Of a DNA stretch of 64,000 nt, positions 33,087 through 41,811 are shown piece after piece. Source of the stretch: Erythrobacter sp. HL-111 (lineage in GTDB: Bacteria > Pseudomonadota > Alphaproteobacteria > Sphingomonadales > Sphingomonadaceae). Each line of letters starts with the position of its first letter. Position 1 is the stretch's first letter. Location of the stretch: positions 2,841,001 to 2,905,000 of the forward strand of contig NZ_LT629743.1 in the NCBI RefSeq assembly GCF_900105095.1, written 5' to 3'. Both the position numbers and the translations under genes were made by a program. A model generated the notes under the pieces. The model was not told the origin of the DNA. It made no database searches and worked only from the letters and a program-made list of their open reading frames with translations.

Positions 33087-35165
33087 ATGATAAATCGGTA
33101 CCGGGCGGGGCGCCTTCTGTGCGGCTCCGCGATCGCTTTGGCGGCAGTCGCCTTCTCCACCGCCGGCGCGGCGCAAGACACCAGCGGCGAGGTCGAACAG
33201 AACGAACAGGAAGAAGAGGCAGAAGGGGAAACCGAAACAACCGAGGACGGCCAGGAGATCGGCACGGTCGACATCGGAGAGAGCGTCCGTTCGGTCCAGA
33301 CCGCGACCGCGACGCCCGTAACCGTCATCAACCGCGAGGAAATCCTCGACCGGCAGGCCAACACCGTCGCCGAACTGGTCGATTCCGTGCCCAGCGTCAG
33401 CCTTGTCAACGGCTCGACCCCGGTTGGTTCGGCGATCTCGATCCGCGGTTTCGGCTTCAATCCCCCGTTCGGGACCGACAACAAGGTTTCGATCCAGATC
33501 GATGGCGCCGTCGCCGACGCCGAGGAGATCTATCGTCTCGGCAACCAGATCTTCACCGAGCCCGACCTTTATCGCACGGTCGAGGTGATCCGCGGCACGG
33601 TCGGCAGCTTCGAATACGGTTCCGGGATCATCGGCGGGGTCATCCGGCTCGAAACGGTCGACGCCTTCGACCTCACCGGCGGCGAGGCCGGCGTGGCGCT
33701 CAACCAGACGCTCGGCTACTTCACCAATGGCGACGGCTTCCAGAGCTCCAGCACGCTCGCCATCGCGCCGACCGACCGGATCGAACTGCTCGGCAATTTC
33801 ACCTGGCGCCAGCAGGAAAACCAGACCGACGGGAACGGCGACGAGATCGGCAACGGCGCCTTCGAACTGCCGTCCTTCCTGCTAAAGGCCGGGGTCTATC
33901 TCGATCCCGACCGGGAGCATTACCTGAGGGCCAGCTACCAGCAGACGACCACCGCGGACCGGGACGTCCCGCTCGACACCTTCATCACCACCACCGACTT
34001 CTTCGGCAATGTCGACCGCGACACGCTGAGCCAGGTCGCGATCCTGCGCTACAACTACAATCCGATCGACAACGACGCGATCGACCTGCTCGCGCAGTTT
34101 TCCTACACCAACCAGAAGATCGACCAGACCTTCGTGCCCGGAAGCACGAATCCGCCGGGCTTCGACCAGTTCGTCTCGGGCCTCGGCAATGCCGACCTGC
34201 AATTCGAAATCTACCAGGGCGTCCTCAAGAACGCGGCGTTCTTCGAGACCGGCGGCATCCGGCATTCGCTGCGAACCGGCTTCGAATTCCGCAGCCGGGT
34301 CCGCGCCGATGCCAATTCCGCGCCGGGCGGGATCGACAACCGGCTGGCCTTCTTCGCGATCGACGAAATCGCGCTTGCCCGCGGGCTGACGATCACGCCC
34401 GCCATCCGTTACGAAACGCAGGATGTCGATGCGCGCCCCTCGCTAGACGACGGGACCAATTTCAGTTCGGGGCGCGATGCCTTGATGGGCGGCGTTTCGG
34501 CGCGTTACGAATTCCCCATGGGCCTGTCGTTCTTCGCGAGCTGGGCGCAGTCGGACAACCTGCCGATCATCGACGATCTCGAAAACGAGGTGCTGCGCGA
34601 ACAGATCGAGGTCAGCGAAACCTACGAATTCGGCGCCGCGTTCAACCGGGTCGGCCTGTTCGCCGACAACGATCAGATCGCGATCAAGGTCAATTACTAC
34701 AACACCGAGATCGACGACCTTTCGAGCACGTTCGGCGTCGTCGGAGTGCGCACCGAAGGCTTCGAGGGCGAAGCGTCCTATGCCACCCAAGGCGGCTTCT
34801 ACATCGATTTCAACCTCAGCATCATCTCGGGCGAGGAAACCCGCAGCGACGGAACCGTCGGCGACTGGCGCAACCTTCCGCAGAACACCTACCAGGGCGC
34901 GATCGGCAAGCGCTTCGGCCGGGTGCTCGACGTGCGCTGGGAAACGATCCTGACCGAGGACCGCGTGCAGGACGGCGAAGTCGACGGCGAAGGCTTCGAC
35001 ATCCACACGCTGCGCGCGATCGTGTCGCCCGAAGGCGGGCTGTTCGAAGGCCTGACGCTGCGCGCCAGCGTCGAGAACATCTTCGACACCTTCTACCAGC
35101 CGGCGCGCTCGCTCCGCCCGGCGCCGGGCCGGAACTTCAAGTTCACCGTCCTCAAGCGGTTCTGA
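33087..35165 (+). CDS. TonB-dependent outer-membrane receptor
   Basis: 692 residues: signal peptide (AFSTAGAAQD), a very acidic 35-residue stretch, plug domain (TPVTVINREEILDRQANTVA, then ISIRGFGFNPPFGTDNKVSI, then VEVIRGTVGSFEYGSG) and a 22-strand-type barrel ending PGRNFKFTVLKRF. The C-terminal ENIFDTFYQP block is typical of siderophore/heme-type receptors. It is followed by exbB-exbD-exbD-tonB in the same direction, so it has a dedicated energy-transducing complex. Operator-like repeats lie just upstream. The ligand is not evident; iron is the default guess. Confidence 0.94.
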   Translation: MINRYRAGRLLCGSAIALAAVAFSTAGAAQDTSGEVEQNEQEEEAEGETETTEDGQEIGTVDIGESVRSVQTATATPVTVINREEILDRQANTVAELVDSVPSVSLVNGSTPVGSAISIRGFGFNPPFGTDNKVSIQIDGAVADAEEIYRLGNQIFTEPDLYRTVEVIRGTVGSFEYGSGIIGGVIRLETVDAFDLTGGEAGVALNQTLGYFTNGDGFQSSSTLAIAPTDRIELLGNFTWRQQENQTDGNGDEIGNGAFELPSFLLKAGVYLDPDREHYLRASYQQTTTADRDVPLDTFITTTDFFGNVDRDTLSQVAILRYNYNPIDNDAIDLLAQFSYTNQKIDQTFVPGSTNPPGFDQFVSGLGNADLQFEIYQGVLKNAAFFETGGIRHSLRTGFEFRSRVRADANSAPGGIDNRLAFFAIDEIALARGLTITPAIRYETQDVDARPSLDDGTNFSSGRDALMGGVSARYEFPMGLSFFASWAQSDNLPIIDDLENEVLREQIEVSETYEFGAAFNRVGLFADNDQIAIKVNYYNTEIDDLSSTFGVVGVRTEGFEGEASYATQGGFYIDFNLSIISGEETRSDGTVGDWRNLPQNTYQGAIGKRFGRVLDVRWETILTEDRVQDGEVDGEGFDIHTLRAIVSPEGGLFEGLTLRASVENIFDTFYQPARSLRPAPGRNFKFTVLKRF

Positions 35166-35214
35166 GCGCGATCGCTCCGCCCGGCCGGGAGCCGGGGAAG
35201 CGAACCTGAAATCG

Positions 35215-35243
35215 CGGGGCGCCTGTCGGTCGGGCGCCCCGCA
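35215..35243 (+). terminator. Stable hairpin between receptor and exbB
   Basis: GCGGGGCGCC pairs with GGCGCCCCGC, a 10-bp stem with a 9-nt loop, 21 nt before the exbB start. With no U-run it probably acts as an attenuator or mRNA stability element giving more receptor than Exb proteins. Confidence 0.5.
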
Positions 35244-35263
35244 AAGCAGCGGGAGACCATGCC

Positions 35264-35998
35264 ATGTCGGTAAACGATCATTTCAGCGGCCTGATGAGCC
35301 TTGTCGAACTGGGCGGCCCGGTGCTCGTGCTGCTCCTCCTCGCGAGCGCGGTTTCGCTCGCGCTGTTCATTCTCAAGCTGATCCAGTTCCGCCGCGCCGG
35401 GGTCGGGCAGCATTCCGGGCTTGCCCGGTTTATCCGCCTGCACGACGCGGGCGACACGGCCGAGGGCAAGCGCCGGCTTGCCGAGGCGGACGATTACCTC
35501 AGCGCGCTGGCGCTGCTGGCGCTTCGCAGCGGGGATGCGAAGGAGGCGCGCGCGCGGCTCGAAGCGGAGGCCGAACAGAGCTTCCTCGAGCTCGAAAAGG
35601 GGATGCGCTTTCTCGACGTCGTCGCCCAGACGGCGCCGCTGCTCGGGTTGTTCGGCACGGTGCTCGGCATGATCGAGGCGTTTCAGGCCCTCCAGACCGC
35701 CGGATCGCAGGTCGATCCAAGCGTGCTGGCGGGCGGCATCTGGGTCGCGCTCCTGACCACCGCAGCGGGTCTTGCCGTCGCGATGCCGGTCTCGATCGGC
35801 CTTTCCTGGCTCGAAGGCAGGCTCGACCGCGACCGGGCCATGGCCGAACGCCTCCTGAGCGCGATCGCCACCCCGCTGCCGGATGCGGCGGACCTGGCCG
35901 AGCGAACCAGCGAGCCGGTCGCGAGCCCGCAAGTGGCAAGCGGCGGCCCGGTCCGCGCCGAGCTTCCCGGCACCGACAAGGCCTGGGCAAGCGCATGA
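35264..35998 (+). CDS. exbB: ExbB-type (MotA/TolQ/ExbB) proton channel protein
   Basis: 244-residue inner-membrane protein with three helices: LVLLLLASAVSLALFILKL near the start, and LDVVAQTAPLLGLFGTVLGM plus GGIWVALLTTAAGLAVAMPV, which form the proton-channel signature. The C-terminal 40 residues are an Ala/Pro-rich cytoplasmic tail. It overlaps exbD1 by ATGA. With the two ExbD proteins and TonB it energises the receptor encoded upstream. Confidence 0.93.
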   Translation: MSVNDHFSGLMSLVELGGPVLVLLLLASAVSLALFILKLIQFRRAGVGQHSGLARFIRLHDAGDTAEGKRRLAEADDYLSALALLALRSGDAKEARARLEAEAEQSFLELEKGMRFLDVVAQTAPLLGLFGTVLGMIEAFQALQTAGSQVDPSVLAGGIWVALLTTAAGLAVAMPVSIGLSWLEGRLDRDRAMAERLLSAIATPLPDAADLAERTSEPVASPQVASGGPVRAELPGTDKAWASA

Positions 35999-36384
35999 TT
36001 GCCCCGCGCAGGAGACGGCGGCGTTCCCTGTCGATCACCTCGCTCATCGACGTGATCTTCCTGCTGCTGCTCTTCTTCATGCTCGCATCGACCTTTCGGC
36101 AGTTCGCCGAGCTGGAGATCGGGGGCGTGACGGCCGCCGCCCCGGGCGCTGTCGCGGTCGAGATCACGCCGATGCGCCTGGTCGTCGAACCCGCCTCGGT
36201 CACGCTCGACGGGGCGGCGATGACGGATGGCGAACTGATCGGATATCTCGCCGGGCCGACCGACGCGCCCAGGCGGGTGAACCTGCACCTTGCCGACGGC
36301 GTGAACGCGCAGCGCCTGACCGACGTGCTCACCCTGATCGAGCCGGTTTCCGGGCTCGAGGTGAACATGGTGGTGCCGCAATGA
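35995..36384 (+). CDS. exbD: ExbD-type biopolymer transport protein 1
   Basis: 129 residues: short basic N-terminus ([13 protein letters not shown]), then a single transmembrane helix whose start holds the essential Asp (ITSLIDVIFLLLLFFMLAST), followed by a periplasmic domain ending VSGLEVNMVVPQ. It starts inside the exbB stop and ends inside the next exbD. Two exbD genes in tandem, as seen in several proteobacteria, let the complex carry different ExbD subunits. Confidence 0.93.
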   Translation: MIAPRRRRRRSLSITSLIDVIFLLLLFFMLASTFRQFAELEIGGVTAAAPGAVAVEITPMRLVVEPASVTLDGAAMTDGELIGYLAGPTDAPRRVNLHLADGVNAQRLTDVLTLIEPVSGLEVNMVVPQ

Positions 36385-36761
36385 TCGCCAGCCGCCGCCG
36401 CAAGGTCGAGCGCGAACCGACCATCGCGCTCATCAACATCGTCTTTCTGATCCTGATCTTCTTCATGGTGGCCGGGACGCTTTCGGAAATGCCCCGCGAA
36501 GCCTTCGAATTCGTCTCGAGCGGGGAGATGGATTCGTCCGCGCCGGGGGACATCCTCGTCATCGCGCGGGACGGGTGCGTGTCTTTCGGCGGGCGGAGTT
36601 ACGCGGGAATCGAGGATGCGATCGCGGCCCATCCCGAGCTGCGCGGCGAAGCCCGGATCCTGCCGGCGCGCGACCTTCCCGGGGCGGAGCTGCTGGCCGC
36701 GATGCGCGACCTGCGCGAAGCCGGCGTCGCTCGCATCCTCCTCGTCGCGGAGCGGGAATGA
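36381..36761 (+). CDS. ExbD-type biopolymer transport protein 2
   Basis: 126 residues, ATGA-coupled to both neighbours. The helix is EPTIALINIVFLILIFFMVA: at the position where ExbD1 has the proton-relay Asp (LIDVIF), this copy has Asn (LINIVF). That may impair proton relay, so it could be a structural partner of ExbD1 rather than an equivalent. The periplasmic part is ordinary (GDILVIARDGCVSFGG, then VARILLVAERE). Confidence 0.9.
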   Translation: MIASRRRKVEREPTIALINIVFLILIFFMVAGTLSEMPREAFEFVSSGEMDSSAPGDILVIARDGCVSFGGRSYAGIEDAIAAHPELRGEARILPARDLPGAELLAAMRDLREAGVARILLVAERE

Positions 36762-37729
36762 TGGCGCGCGCCGCCCTCCATCCGGGATCAGCCTCCTCGG
36801 TCGGCACCTTCACGGCCCGGCAATTCGCCGCGGCCGCGGCCGTTTCGGTGCTGCTGCACCTCGGCGTGTTCATCTGGCTTGCAGCGCCGCAGTTCGAGGA
36901 CGCGCGCCTTGCCGGCGGGGGAGCGTCCTTCGGCCTGTCCGGTTCGGCGACCGGTTCCGGTTCGACCAGCGCCGAACGCACGGATGCGACTGCGGAGGCG
37001 AGCGCTGAGGCGGCTTCCGAAGAGAGCGCGGCCGAACCGCCAGCCCCTCGCCCGGTGGCCGCATCGCCAGCCGAAACCCCGCCGGCGAAGTCGCCCATGC
37101 GGCGTGAGAGCGCCGAGCGCCCGCCGATCGAGCCAGCGGCGGCGGCGCCGCCGCCGACGGCTGCAAGGCCGCTCTCTCCGCCGCGACGGACTGCGCGCCG
37201 CGATGGCCGCCCGGCCGCGCGGGAAGCGGCAGCGCGTCCGCCCACGTCCTCGACTCCACCCGCGCCTGCGCGCCGGGAATCCGCGCAGGACCAGGGTCGG
37301 CGCGCAGCCGAGCCGACGACGCCGGCGGCGGCCACGCGCGGGCGCTCCGGTCCTGCCGGGCAGGAAAGCTCGCCGACCGAGGCGCGGGCCGGTGCGGGCC
37401 GATCGAGCGAGGGACGATCCGACACCGGCAGCGGGACCGGCAGCGGGTCCGCCCGAAGCGGTTCGGGCGATGCGGCGACGACCAATTACACCGGCATCGT
37501 GACCGACCATATCCGGCGCAACCGCCGCTCGAACGCGGTCGGCGCGGGCGAGGCCATTCTCAGGATCGCGATCGAACGCAGCGGGCGGGTCCGCGATCTC
37601 GCCATCTACCGCTCGTCCGGTTCGACCCGGTTCGACCGGCAGGCGCTGCGGATGGCGCGGCTCGCGGCCCCTTATCCCGCTCCGCCGTCCGGCCAGGGTC
37701 CCGTGCTGGTCAGGATCAGGGGAAGATGA
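36758..37729 (+). CDS. tonB: TonB-like energy transducer
   Basis: 323 residues: N-terminal helix AAAAAVSVLLHLGVFIWLAA containing the S-x3-H pair typical of TonB, a long low-complexity Pro/Ala/Arg/Ser region (about 60-230, including GTGSGSARSGSG), and a C-terminal TonB domain. That domain is seen as TDHIRRNRRSNAVG, EAILRIAIERSGRVRDLAIY and the short end VLVRIRGR. The start overlaps exbD2 by ATGA. The linker is richer in Arg/Ser than the usual Pro-Lys/Pro-Glu spacer. It serves the receptor at 33087. Confidence 0.9.
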   Translation: MMARAALHPGSASSVGTFTARQFAAAAAVSVLLHLGVFIWLAAPQFEDARLAGGGASFGLSGSATGSGSTSAERTDATAEASAEAASEESAAEPPAPRPVAASPAETPPAKSPMRRESAERPPIEPAAAAPPPTAARPLSPPRRTARRDGRPAAREAAARPPTSSTPPAPARRESAQDQGRRAAEPTTPAAATRGRSGPAGQESSPTEARAGAGRSSEGRSDTGSGTGSGSARSGSGDAATTNYTGIVTDHIRRNRRSNAVGAGEAILRIAIERSGRVRDLAIYRSSGSTRFDRQALRMARLAAPYPAPPSGQGPVLVRIRGR

Positions 37730-37758
37730 CAGGCCCGCAAAACAAGATCGATTGTATT

Positions 37759-37777
37759 GATAATGCGAATCAGTATA
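37759..37777. promoter_or_regulatory. Fur-box-like site before the EF-hand gene
   Basis: GATAATGCGAATCAGTATA matches 15 of 19 positions of the classical Fur box (GATAATGATAATCATTATC). It lies 30 bp after tonB and 220 bp before the EF-hand start, in an AT-richer patch of a 269-bp gap. I see no other gene in that gap. Confidence 0.5.
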
Positions 37778-37998
37778 ATAAACGAACCGGCCAAGTGCGT
37801 CCGAGCGTGCCACGCCGGTCCTGCAGGAAGCCGATGGACGAAGGTGAGGCTCTTGCAATGCGAAAAGCAGGCGCCCGCGATGACATTTTCATTTCCCGCC
37901 GGGAAACCGCCGCCGATGCCGACGGGCGGAAGGCCGCACGACCTCGCCGATCCCCGAGCTTCGGGACCGGCACATCAGCTAGAGCAAGGAGCGTGAAC

Positions 37999-38535
37999 AT
38001 GACCAGGGTAGCAATCGCAGGAACATTCTTCGCGGCCGGACTTCTGTGCCTCGCCGGTCCGGCCATGGCCGACGAACCGGACGGGGAGACCGGCACGGAC
38101 ACCGGCGCAAGCACGGCGCCGCAGGACAATCCCGAGGCTTCGGAGCGCGAGCGGCGGGTCGGCGGCCACTCCAAGACGGCTTTCGTGAAGACCTACGACA
38201 CGAACGGCGACGGCCAGGTTTCGATCGGCGAATTCATGATGGCGCGCGAGGCGAGCTACGCGAAGACCGATATGGACGGCGACGGCTCGCTGACGTCGAA
38301 GGAATATGTCGGCGAATTCACCGAGCGCATGGATGCAAGCGAGCTGACCTTCGCGGTCGAGGATCGCCAGCGGCAGATCGATGCTGCCGAATTCCGCTTC
38401 GGCTTCATGGACACCGACGAGAACGGGATCATGACTGCGGCGGAATTCCACGAATCCGGGATGCGGATGTTCAAGCGGCTCGACACCAACGAAGATGGTT
38501 TCGTGAACGAGAGCGACACCGCCGACAGCTTCTGA
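37999..38535 (+). CDS. Secreted EF-hand protein
   Basis: 178 residues: signal peptide (LLCLAGPAMADEP), an acidic/Thr-rich linker, and four EF-hand loops: DTNGDGQVSIGEF, DMDGDGSLTSKEY, DTDENGIMTAAEF and DTNEDGFVNESD. The first two have complete calcium-ligand sets; the third lacks a Gly at position 6 and the fourth is partial. ATG 37999, with AAGGAG at 37985-37990, is chosen over upstream starts that lack a signal peptide. It likely binds calcium in the periplasm. The Fur-like site upstream suggests iron control. Confidence 0.88.
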   Translation: MTRVAIAGTFFAAGLLCLAGPAMADEPDGETGTDTGASTAPQDNPEASERERRVGGHSKTAFVKTYDTNGDGQVSIGEFMMAREASYAKTDMDGDGSLTSKEYVGEFTERMDASELTFAVEDRQRQIDAAEFRFGFMDTDENGIMTAAEFHESGMRMFKRLDTNEDGFVNESDTADSF

Positions 38536-38816
38536 GCCGAAGGCGCCGGCCGCCGCGCCCGCGCCCGCGCTTGCCTCGATCGCGGGCAAGGGAATGAACG
38601 CGCAGCCGGCGCGGCATTGGAACGGCACCGGAGCGCGTCTTTGCGATTCGGGCGCACGAAGGAATGTCCGCAACCCGCCCGGCCGGAAGCGGACCGGCTT
38701 TGCGTTCCCGCCACGGAAAGCGGGGCGGTCAGCCGGTCGCCCCGCTGCTGCTGCTCGAACGCAAGCCGCGCCCCCGGTTCGCCTTCCGGATCATGACCGT
38801 TCGCAGGAACGGCAGG

Positions 38817-38909
38817 TGGCGGAGACGGAGGGATTCGAACCCTCGATACCGCTATAAACGGTATGGTCCCTTAGCAGGGGACTGGTTTCAGCCACTCACC
38901 CACGTCTCC
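38817..38909 (-). tRNA. tRNA-Ser (anticodon GCU)
   Basis: Read on the minus strand: acceptor stem GGAGACG/CGTCTCC, D arm TGAGTGGCTGAAACCA, anticodon loop CTGCTAA (GCT, decoding AGC/AGU), a long variable arm (ATACCG...CGGTAT) as expected for serine tRNA, and T arm GAGGGTTCGAATCCCTC. The discriminator is G and the 3' CCA is encoded (38817-38819). Total 93 nt with CCA. Confidence 0.97.
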
Positions 38910-39211
38910 GCGACGCAAAATCGGCTGCGAGGCGCGCGCTATAGTCGTGCTGGCGGCGCGCGGCAAGGTCGCATGTGCGCGCAGCTGCTCCGGCGGCTCC
39001 GACTCCGCTTTCGGAACGGCACGAACGGGGGCGCAGCGACGGGCGGGTTCGTCCGGCGTTCAGGCTGGGTCGGATAGCCGATTCGCCTCGTCGCGTTTTC
39101 GATTCGCCCTGCCGCCCTGCGATTGCCGCCCGGAGTCCCGATGGCGGAGAAGGGCCGACCGGCGGCAAAGGACGCGCGATGCCCCGTTAACCGAAGGCGA
39201 AAGGCTGCATC
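38910..39211. other. 302-bp gap between tRNA-Ser and DUF1134 gene
   Basis: No credible gene on either strand; open frames here have no homology-like text and no ribosome binding site. It should contain the tRNA promoter (minus strand) and the promoter of the plus-strand gene. I see no clear -10/-35 pair, integrase or repeat. Confidence 0.5.
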
Positions 39212-40171
39212 ATGACCCGAGCGAGGCAGATCATCGACGAGGCCGCAAAGCGGGCGAGCGGCCGGCGCGCGCCGCTGGCGCAGGCGCGCCATCTCGCCGC
39301 GGCCATGCTCGCGGTCGCGGCGATGGCTCTCGCCGGGCTGGCCGGGCCGCTCGCGGCGCAGGACACGGTCGAGAGCTTCGACCCCGACGAGGCCTATTCC
39401 GCGCCGTCCGAGGACGCGCCCGCCGGGCCGGCGAGCGGCGCGATCGATGGCGATCTCGACCCGGCGCAGCCGCAGTCACGGCCCGACCCCCGGCCGCAGC
39501 CCGCCCCGCGCGGGCCGGCCGAGGTCGAAACCTCGCGCGCGCCCGGTTTCGACGAGGAGTTTTCCGGTTACGCCGAGGGGACGGACCAAAGCGTTCCGGC
39601 CGAGGATCTGCCCGCCTGGAGCCGCGAGGAGGCCCCCGAAGTGGCCGATGCGGCGCCCGGTGCCACGCCCGAAGCTGCGGCCGAATCCGCGACCTATGGC
39701 GAGGACGACCTGATCGGCGCGGCAGAACGCGTGTTCGGCAAGGGCGCCGAAGGGCTCGCCGGGCTGATCGAGGACCTGCTCCGCAAGCAGGGCGAGCCCA
39801 ACGGATACATCGTCGGGCGCGAGGCGGGCGGCGCGTTCATCGTCGGTGCGCGCTACGGTTCGGGCACGCTGCATCACAAGGTCGAGGGCACCCGCAAGGT
39901 CTATTGGACCGGGCCTTCGATCGGTTTCGACGCCGGGGCCAATGCCGGCAACACCTTCGTCCTCGTCTACAACCTCTACGACACCGAAGACCTGTTCAAA
40001 CGCTTTCCGGCGGGCGAGGGGCAGGCCTATTTCGTCGGCGGTCTGACCGCGAGCTACCTGCGGAAGGGCGACATCGTGCTGATCCCGATCCGGGTCGGGG
40101 CGGGGCTGCGGCTCGGCGTCAACGCAGGCTACATGAAATTCTCGAAGAAACAGCGCTGGCTGCCCTTCTGA
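39212..40171 (+). CDS. DUF1134/EipA-family envelope protein
   Basis: 319 residues: an N-terminal signal/anchor segment (LAVAAMALAGLAGPLAAQD), a long acidic Pro/Ala linker, then the DUF1134 domain from about 165 (EPNGYIVGREAGGAFIVGAR, KVYWTGPSIGFDAGANAGNT and GLRLGVNAGYMKFSKKQRWL). EipA of Brucella, in this family, is a periplasmic protein needed for envelope integrity. Here the linker is unusually long relative to the domain. Monocistronic; 73 bp before the aminotransferase gene. Confidence 0.9.
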   Translation: MTRARQIIDEAAKRASGRRAPLAQARHLAAAMLAVAAMALAGLAGPLAAQDTVESFDPDEAYSAPSEDAPAGPASGAIDGDLDPAQPQSRPDPRPQPAPRGPAEVETSRAPGFDEEFSGYAEGTDQSVPAEDLPAWSREEAPEVADAAPGATPEAAAESATYGEDDLIGAAERVFGKGAEGLAGLIEDLLRKQGEPNGYIVGREAGGAFIVGARYGSGTLHHKVEGTRKVYWTGPSIGFDAGANAGNTFVLVYNLYDTEDLFKRFPAGEGQAYFVGGLTASYLRKGDIVLIPIRVGAGLRLGVNAGYMKFSKKQRWLPF

Positions 40172-40244
40172 CGCGGGCACGGTCGCGCGAAAGGCGCGAT
40201 TGCCGGTTGCGGCGCGGCCATCGGCGCGGCAGGACGCGCTCACC

Positions 40245-41420
40245 ATGCTCGACCGACTCGAACCCCAATCGCCCGATGCGCTGCTCGCGCTGATCAAGCT
40301 CCACGCCGCCGATCCGCGCGACGACAAGATCGACCTCGGCGTCGGCGTCTATCGCACCGAAGACGGCGCGACCCCCGTGTTCGAGGCGGTCAAGGCGGCC
40401 GAGCAGCGCCTGGTCGAGGAACAGGACAGCAAGTCCTATCTCGGTCCCGAAGGCGACACGGGCTTCGTCAACGCGCTGATGCCGTGGATCTTCGGCGAGA
40501 ACGCGACCATGGGCGGGCGGATCGCCGGGATGCAGACCCCGGGCGGGACCGGCGCGGTGCGGCTCGCCGCGGCGCTCGCGCAGAAGGCGGGGATGGCCCG
40601 GCTCCACATGGGCACGCCGAGCTGGCCCAACCACGCGCAGATCCTGGCCGACCTCGGGCTCGAACTCGCTCCTTTCGATCACGCGCGCGCCGATGGCACC
40701 GCCGATCTCGATGCCGTGCTCGGCGCGATCCGCGGGTCACGGGCGGACGAGGGCGTTCTGCTGCACGGCTGCTGCCACAACCCGACCGGGATCGACTACG
40801 CGCCCGAGGAATGGGAAGCCATCGCCGAGGCGTTCGAAGCCTCCGGAGCCTTCCCGATCATCGACACCGCCTACCAGGGCCTCGGCCAGGGGCTGGAGGA
40901 GGATGCGAAGGGCCTCAGGACCGTCCTCGCCCGGGTGCCCGAGGCCTTCATCGCCTACAGCTGCGACAAGAATTTCGGGATGTACCGCGACCGCGTGGGG
41001 GCGTTCTACATCCTCGCCGACGGCAGGACGACGCTCGACACCGCCTTTTCCAACGCGAATGCGCTCGCCCGGGCGAGCTGGTCGATGCCGCCCGATCACG
41101 GCGCCGCGGCGGTGCGGCTGATCCTGCGCGATACCGATCTGACGCAGGCCTGGCAGGACGAGCTCGACGAGATGCGCGCGCGGATGCGGCAGGTGCGCGA
41201 CCGGCTGGCCGAGGCGGGCATGGCGGGAAGCGTCGATCTCTCCCCGCTCGGCGCTCAGAACGGGCTTTTTTCGGTGCTGCCGGTGACCAGCGAACAGGTC
41301 GCCGCCCTGCGCGAGGATCACGCGATCTACATGGCCGGATCGGGCCGGATCAACGTCGCCGGGCTGTCGATGGACAATATCGACCGCTTCATCGATGCGC
41401 TGGCCGAGGTCACCCGCTAG
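40245..41420 (+). CDS. tyrB: Aromatic amino acid aminotransferase (class I)
   Basis: 391-residue PLP enzyme of the aspartate/aromatic aminotransferase Ia group. Motifs: KIDLGVGVYRTEDGATPV near the start, GGTGAVRLAAALA (phosphate site), HGCCHNPTGIDYAPEEW, the Schiff-base Lys in SCDKNFGMYRDRVGAFY (about residue 243), and C-terminal Arg in AGSGRINVAGLSMDN. It would make 4-hydroxyphenylpyruvate from tyrosine, the substrate of hppD at the left end. ATG 40245 gives the standard N-terminus MLDRLEPQSPDALL; upstream codons are not conserved in style. Confidence 0.92.
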   Translation: MLDRLEPQSPDALLALIKLHAADPRDDKIDLGVGVYRTEDGATPVFEAVKAAEQRLVEEQDSKSYLGPEGDTGFVNALMPWIFGENATMGGRIAGMQTPGGTGAVRLAAALAQKAGMARLHMGTPSWPNHAQILADLGLELAPFDHARADGTADLDAVLGAIRGSRADEGVLLHGCCHNPTGIDYAPEEWEAIAEAFEASGAFPIIDTAYQGLGQGLEEDAKGLRTVLARVPEAFIAYSCDKNFGMYRDRVGAFYILADGRTTLDTAFSNANALARASWSMPPDHGAAAVRLILRDTDLTQAWQDELDEMRARMRQVRDRLAEAGMAGSVDLSPLGAQNGLFSVLPVTSEQVAALREDHAIYMAGSGRINVAGLSMDNIDRFIDALAEVTR

Positions 41421-41811
41421 GGACGCAAACGGACACCGGCGAGACACCGGCAGGCGCTTCCCGAAGCGCGGCGGAGCCGCCCGCACCCGCCGCTTTGCCG
41501 AGTGATTTCAAGCGATTCGCCAGCGTGCGTCCGGGCCGGGCGCAGGGCCGGGCCAGACGCGCTGTCGCGTTCCTACAAGTCCCTGATATCGAAAGGCAAA
41601 TTCCGAATTAACGGCTGTGAACGTTCTCACATCACACTGGTCGCAACAAGATACCGGCTCGCCGCAAGGGCGACCGGCGGGTCGCACAATTGCCTTTCGA
41701 AGGACCTGACCGCCGCAAGGGCGAACGCCGTTCGGGCAACGACCGGCTCCGCAGCGAGCGCCGCGCGGGCTTCGATCTCGGCTCCGGCAAGGAATGACGG
41801 GGCTTGGCACA
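41421..41811. other. 391-bp gap before PilZ gene, with a long-range inverted repeat
   Basis: No gene is supported. CGAAAGGCAA (41590-41599) is perfectly complementary to TTGCCTTTCG (41690-41699), and the segment between holds further GC-rich inverted and direct repeats (ccgcaagggcga twice). This could be a structured 5' leader of the PilZ gene. No match to a known riboswitch is apparent to me. Confidence 0.35.

Noticed and set aside
37757..37996. 79-codon frame between tonB and the EF-hand gene
   Set aside because: No ribosome binding site, no homology-like text, and it overlaps the Fur-box-like site.
38594..38857. Open frame ending in ETEGFEPSIPL
   Set aside because: This peptide is the well-known artefact of translating a tRNA gene antisense; tRNA-Ser lies there.
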